Below, piece after piece: positions 39,526 through 48,875 of a stretch of 64,000 bases of DNA. Position 1 is the first letter of the stretch, and every line of letters starts with the position of its first letter. The translations under genes and the position numbers were made by a program. The notes beneath the pieces are model-generated. The model saw only the letters and a list, made by a program, of their open reading frames with translations, had not been told where the DNA came from and made no database searches. This DNA comes from Eukaryota sp. TZLM1-RC (taxonomy: Eukaryota; Metamonada: BaSk clade): positions 5,897,658-5,961,657 of the forward strand of contig JAUPSS010000004.1 in NCBI GenBank assembly GCA_040285825.1. Reading direction: 5' to 3'.

Positions 39526-39808
39526 CTATTAACATTATGTTATCCTATTAACATTATGTTGGCTGAAGAATCCTTTTTCAACAAATTGTCAATTGATCAA
39601 GTTTATTCAATTGGCAATTTAATCTTCTCAAATGTGATCATTGTTGTGAATTGTAATGATTAAAATGAATTAAGAGAATGAAATACAACACCATCCTTTT
39701 TTACTAAATTTGTTTATTAAAAGGTAAAGATAGCTACTGAGTTCCAACAATATGTTTGCCAATTTTGAAACTGAAAATGTTTAAATTCTCATCTGATAAT
39801 TGACAATC

Positions 39809-39915
39809 GGATGCAGCCATACTTGGTCTATAGCACCGGATCCCATTCCGAATTCCGAAGTTAAGAGGACACAGGCCTGGGTGGGAGACCACCAGCGAAT
39901 ACTGGGTGTTGCATC
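39809..39915 (+). rRNA. 5S rRNA unit 8 (11-nt deletion)
   Basis: Deletion class with extra changes near the 3' end (GAATACTGGGTGTTGCATC). Last unit of the 390-bp block. Confidence 0.74.
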
Positions 39916-40198
39916 CTATTAACATTATATTATCCTATTAACATTATGTTGGCTGAAAAATCCTTTTTCAACAAATTGTCAATTGATCAAGTTTATTCAA
40001 TTGGCAATTTAATCTTCTCAAATGTGATCATTGTTTTGAATTGTTATATGAAAAATGAATTAAGAGAATGAAATACAACACCATCCTTTTTTACTAAATT
40101 TGTTCATTAAAAGGTAAAGATAGCTACTGAGTTCCAACAATATGTTTGCCAATTTTGAAACTGAAGATGTTTAAATTCTCATCTGATAATTGACAATC

Positions 40199-40316
40199 GG
40201 ATGCAGCCATACTTGGTTTACAGCACCGGATCCCATTCCGAATTCCGAAGTTAAGCGGCCACAGGCCTAGTCAGTAGTTGGATGGGAGACCACCAGCGAA
40301 CACTGGGTGCTGCATC
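40199..40316 (+). rRNA. 5S rRNA unit 9, canonical
   Basis: 118 nt with consensus A box (AAGTTAAGCGG), C-box region AGTAGTTGGATGGGAGACC and T5 directly after CATC. A best candidate for a functional gene. Confidence 0.93.
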
Positions 40317-40580
40317 TTTTTAACTTTATGTTGGCTGAAAAATCCCTTTTCAACAAATTGTCAATTGATCAAGTTTATTCAATTGGCAATTTAATCTTCT
40401 CAAATGTGATCATTGTTTTGAATTGTTATAAGAAAAATGAATTAAGAGAATTAAACACAACACCATCCTTTTTTACTTAATTTGTTTATTAAAAGGTAAA
40501 GATAGCTACTGAGTTCCAACAATATGTTTGCCAATTTTGAAACTGAAAATGTTTAAATTCTCATCTGATAATTGACAATC

Positions 40581-40698
40581 GGATGCAGCCATACTTGGTC
40601 TATAGCACCGGATCCCATTCCGAATTCCGAAGTTAAGAGGGCACAGGCCTGGTCAGTAGTTGGGTGGGAGACCACCAGCGAACACTGGGTGCTGCATC
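40581..40698 (+). rRNA. 5S rRNA unit 10
   Basis: 118 nt, A box AAGAGG, ends CATCCTATT without a T-run. Helix I is fully paired (GGATGCAGC with GCTGCATCC). Confidence 0.88.
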
Positions 40699-40962
40699 CT
40701 ATTAACATTATGTTGGCTGAAAAATCCTTTTTCAACAAATTGTCAATTGATCAAGTTTATTCAATTGGCAATTTAATTTTCTCAAATGTGATCATTGTTT
40801 TGAATTGTAATGATAAAAATACATTAAGAGAATGAAATACAACACCATCCTTTTTTACTAAATTTGTTTATTAAATGGTAATGGTAGCTACAGTTTCCCA
40901 ACAATATGTTTGCCAATTTTGTAACTGAAAATGTTTAAATTCTCATCTGATAATTTACAATT

Positions 40963-41080
40963 GGATGCGGCCATACTTGGTTTACAGCACCGGATCCCAT
41001 TCCGAATTCCGAAGTTAAGCGGCCACAGGCCTAGTCAGTAGTTGGATGGGAGACCACCAGCGAACACTGGGTTGTGCATC
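40963..41080 (+). rRNA. 5S rRNA unit 11
   Basis: A box AAGCGG and T5 present, but the 3' end reads GGGTTGTGCATC, which weakens helix I. Confidence 0.87.
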
Positions 41081-41343
41081 TTTTTAACTTTATGTTGGCT
41101 GAAAAATCCATTTTCAACAAATTGTTAATTGATCAAGTTTATTCAATTGGCAATTTAATCTTCTCAAATGTGATCATTGTTTTGAATTGTTATAAAAAAA
41201 TGAATTAAGAGAATGAAATACAACACCATCCTTTTTTACTTAATTTGTTTATTAAAAGGTAAAGATAGCTACTGAGTTCCAACAATATGTTTGCCAATTT
41301 TGAAACTGAAAATGTTTAAATTCTCATCTAATAATTTACAATC

Positions 41344-41461
41344 GGATGCAGCCATACTTGGTCTATAGCACCGGATCCCATTCCGAATTCCGAAGTTAAG
41401 AGGCCACAGGCCTGGTCAGTAGTTGGGTGGGAGACCACCAGCGAACACTGGGTGCTGCATC
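41344..41461 (+). rRNA. 5S rRNA unit 12
   Basis: A box AAGAGG, no T-run at the end. Units 11-12 with their spacers are repeated almost exactly as units 13-14. Confidence 0.87.
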
Positions 41462-41725
41462 CTATTAACATTATGTTGGCTGAAAAATCCTTTTTCAACA
41501 AATTGTCAATTGATCAAGTTTATTCAATTGGCAATTTAATTTTCTCAAATGTGATCATTGTTTTGAATTGTAATGATAAAAATACATTAAGAGAATGAAA
41601 TACAACACCATCCTTTTTTACTAAATTTGTTTATTAAATGGTAATGGTAGCTACAGTTTCCCAACAATATGTTTGCCAATTTTGTAACTGAAAATGTTTA
41701 AATTCTCATCTGATAATTTACAATT

Positions 41726-41843
41726 GGATGCGGCCATACTTGGTTTACAGCACCGGATCCCATTCCGAATTCCGAAGTTAAGCGGCCACAGGCCTAGTCA
41801 GTAGTTGGATGGGAGACCACCAGCGAACACTGGGTTGTGCATC
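41726..41843 (+). rRNA. 5S rRNA unit 13
   Basis: Copy of unit 11, with the same GGGTTGTGCATC ending and T5. Confidence 0.87.
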
Positions 41844-42106
41844 TTTTTAACTTTATGTTGGCTGAAAAATCCATTTTCAACAAATTGTTAATTGATCAAG
41901 TTTATTCAATTGGCAATTTAATCTTCTCAAATGTGATCATTGTTTTGAATTGTTATAAAAAAATGAATTAAGAGAATGAAATACAACACCATCCTTTTTT
42001 ACTTAATTTGTTTATTAAAAGGTAAAGATAGCTACTGAGTTCCAACAATATGTTTGCCAATTTTGAAACTGAAAATGTTTAAATTCTCATCTAATAATTT
42101 ACAATC

Positions 42107-42224
42107 GGATGCAGCCATACTTGGTCTATAGCACCGGATCCCATTCCGAATTCCGAAGTTAAGAGGCCACAGGCCTGGTCAGTATTTGGGTGGGAGACCA
42201 CCAGCGAACACTGGGTGCTGCATC
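42107..42224 (+). rRNA. 5S rRNA unit 14
   Basis: AAGAGG; AGTATTTGGGTGGGAG in the C-box region; no T-run. Followed by the first 339-bp-type spacer. Confidence 0.87.
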
Positions 42225-42445
42225 CTATTAACATTATGTTGGCTGAAAAATCCTTTTTCAACAAATTGTCAATTGATCAAGTTTATTCAATTAGCAATTC
42301 AATTTTCTCAAATGTGATCATTGTTTTGAATTGTAATGATAAAAATACATTAAGAGAATGGTAATGGTAGCTACAGTTTCCCAACAATATGTTTGCCAAT
42401 TTTGTAACTGAAAATGTTTAAATTCTCATCTGATAATTTACAATT

Positions 42446-42563
42446 GGATGCGGCCATACTTGGTTTACAGCACCGGATCCCATTCCGAATTCCGAAGTTA
42501 AGCGGCCACAGGCCTAGTCAGTAGTTGGATGGGAGACCACCAGCGAACACTGGGTGCTGCATC
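42446..42563 (+). rRNA. 5S rRNA unit 15, canonical
   Basis: AAGCGG, AGTAGTTGGATGGGAG, GGTGCTGCATC then T5. With unit 9, the most consensus-like copy. Confidence 0.93.
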
Positions 42564-42827
42564 TTTTTAACTTTATGTTGGCTGAAAAATCCCTTTTCAA
42601 CAAATTGTCAATTGATCAAGTTTATTCAATTGGCAATTTAATCTTCTCAAATGTGATCATTGTTTTGAATTGTTATAAGAAAAATGAATTAAGAGAATGA
42701 AATACAACACCATCCTTTTTTACTTAATTTGTTTATTAAAAGGTAAAGATAGCTACTGAGTTCCAACAATATGTTTGCCAATTTTGTAACTGAAAATGTT
42801 TAAATTCTCATCTGATAATTTACAATT

Positions 42828-42945
42828 GGATGCGGCCATACTTGGTTTACAGCACCGGATCCCATTCCGAATTCCGAAGTTAAGAGGCCACATGCCTGGT
42901 CAGTATTTGGGTGGGAGACCACCAGCGAACACTGGGTGCTGCATC
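42828..42945 (+). rRNA. 5S rRNA unit 16
   Basis: AAGAGGCCACATGCC variant with T5; identical gene text recurs in units 23 and 27. Confidence 0.89.
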
Positions 42946-43209
42946 TTTTTAACTTTATGTTGGCTGAAAAATCCCTTTTCAACAAATTGTCAATTGATCA
43001 AGTTTATTCAATTGGCAATTTAATCTTCTCAAATGTGATCATTGTTTTGAATTGTTATAAGAAAAATGAATTAAGAGAATGAAATACAACACCATCCCTT
43101 TTTACTTAATTTGTTTATTAAAAGGTAAAGATAGCTACTGAGTTCCAACAATATGTTTGCCAATTTTGTAACTGAAAATGTTTAAATTCTCATCTGATAA
43201 TTTACAATT

Positions 43210-43327
43210 GGATGCGGCCATACTTGGTCTATAGCACCGGATCCCATTCCGAATTCCGAAGTTAAGAGGCCACATGCCTGGTCAGTATTTGGGTGGGAGA
43301 CCACCAGCGAACACTGGGTGCTGCATC
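43210..43327 (+). rRNA. 5S rRNA unit 17
   Basis: As unit 16 but with TCTATAGCACC rather than TTTACAGCACC; T5 present. Confidence 0.89.
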
Positions 43328-43591
43328 TTTTTAACTTTATGTTGGCTGAAAAATCCCTTTTCAACAAATTGTCAATTGATCAAGTTTATTCAATTGGCAA
43401 TTTAATCTTCTCAAATGTGATCATTGTTTTGAATTGTTATAAGAAAAATGAATTAAGAGAATGAAATACAACACCATCCTTTTTTACTTAATTTGTTTAT
43501 TAAAAGGTAAAGATAGCTACTGAGTTCCAACAATATGTTTGCCAATTTTGAAACTGAAAATGTTTAAATTCTCATCTAATAATTTACAATC

Positions 43592-43709
43592 GGATGCAGC
43601 CATACTTGGTCTATAGCACCGGATCCCATTCCGAATTCCGAAGTTAAGAGGCCACAGGCCTGGTCAGTATTTGGGTGGGAGACCACCAGCGAACACTGGG
43701 TGCTGCATC
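43592..43709 (+). rRNA. 5S rRNA unit 18
   Basis: Hybrid unit: GGATGCAGCC start of the no-T-run class but T5 end of the other class, which suggests gene conversion or unequal exchange. Confidence 0.88.
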
Positions 43710-43973
43710 TTTTTAACTTTATGTTGGCTGAAAAATCCCTTTTCAACAAATTGTCAATTGATCAAGTTTATTCAATTGGCAATTTAATCTTCTCAAATGT
43801 GATCATTGTTTTGAATTGTTATAAGAACAATGAATTAAGAGAATGAAATACAACACCATCCTTTTTTACTTAATTTGTTTATTAAAAGGTAAAGATAGCT
43901 ACTGAGTTCCAACAATATGTTTGCCAATTTTGAAACTGAAAATGTTTAAATTCTCATCTAATAATTTACAATC

Positions 43974-44091
43974 GGATGCAGCCATACTTGGTCTATAGCA
44001 CCGGATCCCATTCCGAATTCCGAAGTTAAGAGGCCACAGGCCTGGTCAGTATTTGGGTGGGAGACCACCAGCGAACACTGGGTGCTGCATC
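43974..44091 (+). rRNA. 5S rRNA unit 19
   Basis: AAGAGG, no T-run; 339-bp spacer type follows. Confidence 0.87.
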
Positions 44092-44312
44092 CTATTAACA
44101 TTATGTTGGCTGAAAAATCCTTTTTCAACAAATTGTCAATTGATCAAGTTTATTCAATTAGCAATTTAATTTTCTCAAATGTGATCATTGTTTTGAATTG
44201 TAATGATAAAAATACATTAAGAGAATGGTAATGGTAGCTACAGTTTCCCAACAATATGTTTGCCAATTTTGTAACTGAAAATGTTTAAATTCTCATCTGA
44301 TAATTTACAATT

Positions 44313-44430
44313 GGATGCGGCCATACTTGGTCTATAGCACCGGATCCCATTCCGAATTCCGAAGTTAAGAGGCCACATGCCTGGTCAGTATTTGGGTGGG
44401 AGACCACCAGCGAACACTGGGTGCTGCATC
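44313..44430 (+). rRNA. 5S rRNA unit 20
   Basis: GGATGCGGCC start, AAGAGG, T5. Confidence 0.89.
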
Positions 44431-44694
44431 TTTTTAACTTTATGTTGGCTGAAAAATCCTTTTTCAACAAATTGTCAATTGATCAAGTTTATTCAATTGG
44501 CAATTTAATCTTCTCAAATGTGATCATTGTTTTGAATTGTTATAAGAAAAATGAATTAAGAGAATGAAATACAACACCATCCTTTTTTACTTAATTTGTT
44601 TATTAAAAGGTAAAGATAGCTACTGAGTTCCAACAATATGTTTGCCAATTTTGAAACTGAAAATGTTTAAATTCTCATCTAATAATTTACAATC

Positions 44695-44812
44695 GGATGC
44701 AGCCATACTTGGTCTATAGCACCGGATCCCATTCCGAATTCCGAAGTTAAGAGGCCACAGGCCTGGTCAGTATTTGGGTGGGAGACCACCAGCGAACACT
44801 GGGTGCTGCATC
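44695..44812 (+). rRNA. 5S rRNA unit 21
   Basis: AAGAGG, no T-run. Confidence 0.87.
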
Positions 44813-45033
44813 CTATTAACATTATGTTGGCTGAAAAATCCTTTTTCAACAAATTGTCAATTGATCAAGTTTATTCAATTAGCAATTTAATTTTCTCAAA
44901 TGTGATCATTGTTTTGAATTGTAATGATAAAAATACATTAAGAGAATGGTAATGGTAGCTACAGTTTCCCAACAATATGTTTGCCAATTTTGTAACTGAA
45001 AATGTTTAAATTCTCATCTGATAATTTACAATT

Positions 45034-45151
45034 GGATGCGGCCATACTTGGTTTACAGCACCGAATCCCATTCCGAATTCCGAAGTTAAGCGGCCACAGG
45101 CCTAGTCAGTAGTTGGATGGGAGACCACCAGCGAACACTGGGTGCTGCATC
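45034..45151 (+). rRNA. 5S rRNA unit 22
   Basis: Consensus A box AAGCGG and T5; one change, CACCGAATCC for CACCGGATCC. Confidence 0.91.
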
Positions 45152-45415
45152 TTTTTAACTTTATGTTGGCTGAAAAATCCCTTTTCAACAAATTGTCAAT
45201 TGATCAAGTTTATTCAATTGGCAATTTAATCTTCTCAAATGTGATCATTGTTTTGAATTGTTATAAGAAAAATGAATTAAGAGAATGAAATACAACACCA
45301 TCCTTTTTTACTTAATTTGTTTATTAAAAGGTAAAGATAGCTACTGAGTTCCAACAATATGTTTGCCAATTTTGTAACTGAAAATGTTTAAATTCTCATC
45401 TGATAATTTACAATT

Positions 45416-45533
45416 GGATGCGGCCATACTTGGTTTACAGCACCGGATCCCATTCCGAATTCCGAAGTTAAGAGGCCACATGCCTGGTCAGTATTTGGGT
45501 GGGAGACCACCAGCGAACACTGGGTGCTGCATC
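45416..45533 (+). rRNA. 5S rRNA unit 23
   Basis: Same gene text as unit 16; T5. Confidence 0.89.
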
Positions 45534-45797
45534 TTTTTAACTTTATGTTGGCTGAAAAATCCCTTTTCAACAAATTGTCAATTGATCAAGTTTATTCAAT
45601 TGGCAATTTAATCTTCTCAAATGTGATCATTGTTTTGAATTGTTATAAGAAAAATGAATTAAGAGAATGAAATACAACACCATCCTTTTTTACTTAATTT
45701 GTTTATTAAAAGGTAAAGATAGCTACTGAGTTCCAACAATATGTTTGCCAATTTTGAAACTGAAAATGTTTAAATTCTCATCTAATAATTTACAATC

Positions 45798-45916
45798 GGA
45801 TGCAGCCATACTTGGTCTATAGCACCGGATCCCATTCCGAATTCCGAAGTTAAGAGGCCACAGGCCTGGTCAGTATTTGGGTGGGGAGACCACCAGCGAA
45901 CACTGGGTGCTGCATC
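45798..45916 (+). rRNA. 5S rRNA unit 24 (1-nt insertion)
   Basis: Extra G in GGGTGGGGAGACC inside the C box (119 nt); no T-run. Probably impaired. Confidence 0.84.
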
Positions 45917-46138
45917 CTATTAACATTATGTTGGCTGAAAAATCCTTTTTCAACAAATTGTCAATTGATCAAGTTTATTCAATTAGCAATTTAATTTTTC
46001 TCAAATGTGATCATTGTTTTGAATTGTAATGATAAAAATACATTAAGAGAATGGTAATGGTAGCTACAGTTTCCCAACAATATGTTTGCCAATTTTGTAA
46101 CTGAAAATGTTTAAATTCTCATCTGATAATTTACAATT

Positions 46139-46256
46139 GGATGCGGCCATACTTGGTCTATAGCACCGGATCCCATTCCGAATTCCGAAGTTAAGAGGCC
46201 ACATGCCTGGTCAGTATTTGGGTGGGAGACCACCAGCGAACACTGGGTGCTGCATC
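46139..46256 (+). rRNA. 5S rRNA unit 25
   Basis: GGATGCGGCC, AAGAGG, T5. Confidence 0.89.
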
Positions 46257-46520
46257 TTTTTAACTTTATGTTGGCTGAAAAATCCCTTTTCAACAAATTG
46301 TCAATTGATCAAGTTTATTCAATTGGCAATTTAATCTTCTCAAATGTGATCATTGTTTTGAATTGTTATAAGAAAAATGAATTAAGAGAATGAAATACAA
46401 CACCATCCTTTTTTACTTAATTTGTTTATTAAAAGGTAAAGATAGCTACTGAGTTCCAACAATATGTTTGCCAATTTTGAAACTGAAAATGTTTAAATTC
46501 TCATCTAATAATTTACAATC

Positions 46521-46638
46521 GGATACAGCCATACTTGGTCTATAGCACCGGATCCCATTCCGAATTCCGAAGTTAAGAGGCCACAGGCCTGGTCAGTATT
46601 TGGGTGGGAGACCACCAGCGAACACTGGGTGCTGCATC
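46521..46638 (+). rRNA. 5S rRNA unit 26
   Basis: Starts GGATACAGCC, a helix I mismatch; no T-run. Confidence 0.85.
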
Positions 46639-46859
46639 CTATTAACATTATGTTGGCTGAAAAATCCTTTTTCAACAAATTGTCAATTGATCAAGTTTAT
46701 TCAATTAGCAATTTAATTTTCTCAAATGTGATCATTGTTTTGAATTGTAATGATAAAAATACATTAAGAGAATGGTAATGGTAGCTACAGTTTCGCAACA
46801 ATATGTTTGCCAATTTTGTAACTGAAAATGTTTAAATTCTCATCTGATAATTTACAATT

Positions 46860-46977
46860 GGATGCGGCCATACTTGGTTTACAGCACCGGATCCCATTCC
46901 GAATTCCGAAGTTAAGAGGCCACATGCCTGGTCAGTATTTGGGTGGGAGACCACCAGCGAACACTGGGTGCTGCATC
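46860..46977 (+). rRNA. 5S rRNA unit 27
   Basis: Same gene text as units 16 and 23; T5. Confidence 0.89.
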
Positions 46978-47241
46978 TTTTTAACTTTATGTTGGCTGAA
47001 AAATCCCTTTTCAACAAATTGTCAATTGATCAAGTTTATTCAATTGGCAATTTAATCTTCTCAAATGTGATCATTGTTTTGAATTGGTATAAGAAAAATG
47101 AATTAAGAGAATGAAATACAACACCATCCTTTTTTACTTAATTTGTTTATTAAAAGGTAAAGATAGCTACTGAGTTCCAACAATATGTTTGCCAATTTTG
47201 AAACTGAAAATGTTTAAATTCTCATCTAATAATTTACAATC

Positions 47242-47359
47242 GGATGCAGCCATACTTGGTCTATAGCACCGGATCCCATTCCGAATTCCGAAGTTAAGAG
47301 GCCACAGGCCTGGTCAGTATTTGGGTGGGAGACCACCAGCGAACACTGGGTGCTGCATC
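47242..47359 (+). rRNA. 5S rRNA unit 28
   Basis: AAGAGG, no T-run. Confidence 0.87.
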
Positions 47360-47580
47360 CTATTAACATTATGTTGGCTGAAAAATCCTTTTTCAACAAA
47401 TTGTCAATTGATCAAGTTTATTCAATTGGCAATTTAATTTTCTCAAATGTGATCATTGTTCTGAATTGTAATGATAAAAATACATTAAGAGAATGGTAAT
47501 GGTAGCTACAGTTTCCCAACAATATGTTTGCCAATTTTGAAATTGAAAATGTTTAAATTCTCATCTGATAATTTACAATT

Positions 47581-47698
47581 GGATGCGGCCATACTTGGTC
47601 TATAGCACCGGATCCCGTTCCGAATTCCGAAGTTAAGCTGCCACAGGCCTGGTCAGTAGTTGGGTAGGAGACCACCAGCGAACACTGGGTGCTGCATC
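47581..47698 (+). rRNA. 5S rRNA unit 29
   Basis: AAGCTGCC A-box variant and GGGTAGGAGACC; ends CATCC then T4. Confidence 0.86.
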
Positions 47699-47962
47699 CT
47701 TTTAACTTTATGTTGGCTGAAAAATCCCTTTTCAACAAATTGTCAATTGATCTTGTTTATTCAATTGGCAATTTAATCTTCTCAAATGTGATCATTGTTT
47801 TGAATTGTTATAAGAAAAATGAATTAAGAGAATGAAATACAACACCATCCTTTTTTACTTAATTTGTTTATTAAAAGGTAAAGATAGCTACTGAGTTCCA
47901 ACAATATGTTTGCCAATTTTGAAACTGAAAATGTTTAAATTCTCATCTAATAATTTACAATC

Positions 47963-48080
47963 GGATGCAGCCATACTTGGTCTATAGCACCGGATCCCAT
48001 TCCGAATTCCGAAGTTAAGAGGCCACAGGCCTGGTCAGTATTTGGGTGGGAGACCACCAGCGAACACTGGGTGCTGCATC
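47963..48080 (+). rRNA. 5S rRNA unit 30
   Basis: AAGAGG, no T-run. Confidence 0.87.
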
Positions 48081-48301
48081 CTATTAACATTATGTTGGCT
48101 GAAAAATCCTTTTTCAACAAATTGTCAATTGATCAAGTTTATTCAATTGGCAATTTAATTTTCTCAAATGTGATCATTGTTTTGAATTGTAATGATAAAA
48201 ATACATTAAGAGAATGGTAATGGTAGCTACAGTTTCCCAACAATATGTTTGCCAATTTTGAAATTGAAAATGTTTAAATTCTCATCTGATAATTTACAAT
48301 T

Positions 48302-48419
48302 GGATGCGGCCATACTTGGTCTATAGCACCGGATCCCGTTCCGAATTCCGAAGTTAAGCTGCCACAGGCCTGGTCAGTAGTTGGGTAGGAGACCACCAGC
48401 GAACACTGGGTGCTGCATC
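48302..48419 (+). rRNA. 5S rRNA unit 31
   Basis: Copy of unit 29 with the same AAGCTGCC and GGTAGGAG changes; T4. Confidence 0.86.
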
Positions 48420-48671
48420 CTTTTAACATTATGTTGGCTGAAAAATCCTGTTTCAACAAATTGTCAATTGATCAAGTTTATTCAATTGGCAAATTAATTT
48501 TCTCAAATGTGATCATTGTTTTGAATTGTAATGATAAAAATTAATTAAGAGAATGAAATACAACACCATCCTTTTTCACTAAATTTGTTTATTAAAAGGT
48601 AAAGATAGCTACGGATTTCCAACAATTTTGTAACTAAAAATGTCTAAGTATTCATTTAATAGTTTACAATT

Positions 48672-48789
48672 GGATGCGGCCATACTTGGTCTATAACAGC
48701 GGATCCCATTCCGAATTCCGAAATTGAGCGGCCACATGCCTGGTCAGTAGTTGTGTGGGAGACCACCAGCGAACATTGAGTGCTGCATC
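48672..48789 (+). rRNA. 5S rRNA unit 32, decayed edge copy
   Basis: Many unique changes (AACAGCGGATCC, AAATTGAGCGG, GTTGTGTGGGAG, CATTGAGTGC). Its spacer is also diverged. Edge copies of arrays typically escape homogenisation; a likely pseudogene. Confidence 0.78.
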
Positions 48790-48875
48790 CTTGTAACATC
48801 ATGTTGGCTGAAAATTGTTTTTGAACAAATTGTCAATTGATCAAGTTTATTTAATTGGGAACTTAATTATCTTAA

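Larger units (their letters stand above)
37043..48875 (+). repeat. Tandem 5S rDNA array, 32 units
   Basis: Each unit is a 118-nt 5S gene (107-119 nt in variants) plus a 220-285 bp spacer, all on the plus strand. Unit lengths come in three sizes. 390 bp: units 2-8, with an 11-nt gene deletion and a 19-bp spacer duplication. 382 bp: the most common. 339 bp: a 43-bp spacer deletion between AATG repeats. From unit 18 onward 382 and 339 mostly alternate, giving a 721-bp higher-order dimer. Two gene classes exist. One has T5 right at the gene end (CATCTTTTT) and a C3T4 spacer tract. The other ends CATCCTATTAAC but has T5 (CCTTTTTC) about 35 nt into the spacer. Confidence 0.95.

Noticed and set aside
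37395-48459. Many repeated 61-75 codon frames on both strands in the 5S region
   Set aside because: They are translations across 5S genes and spacers; the RNA gene explains the conservation.
37043-48875. CRISPR-like regular array
   Set aside because: The repeat unit is 340-390 bp with a full 5S gene; there are no short repeats with variable spacers.
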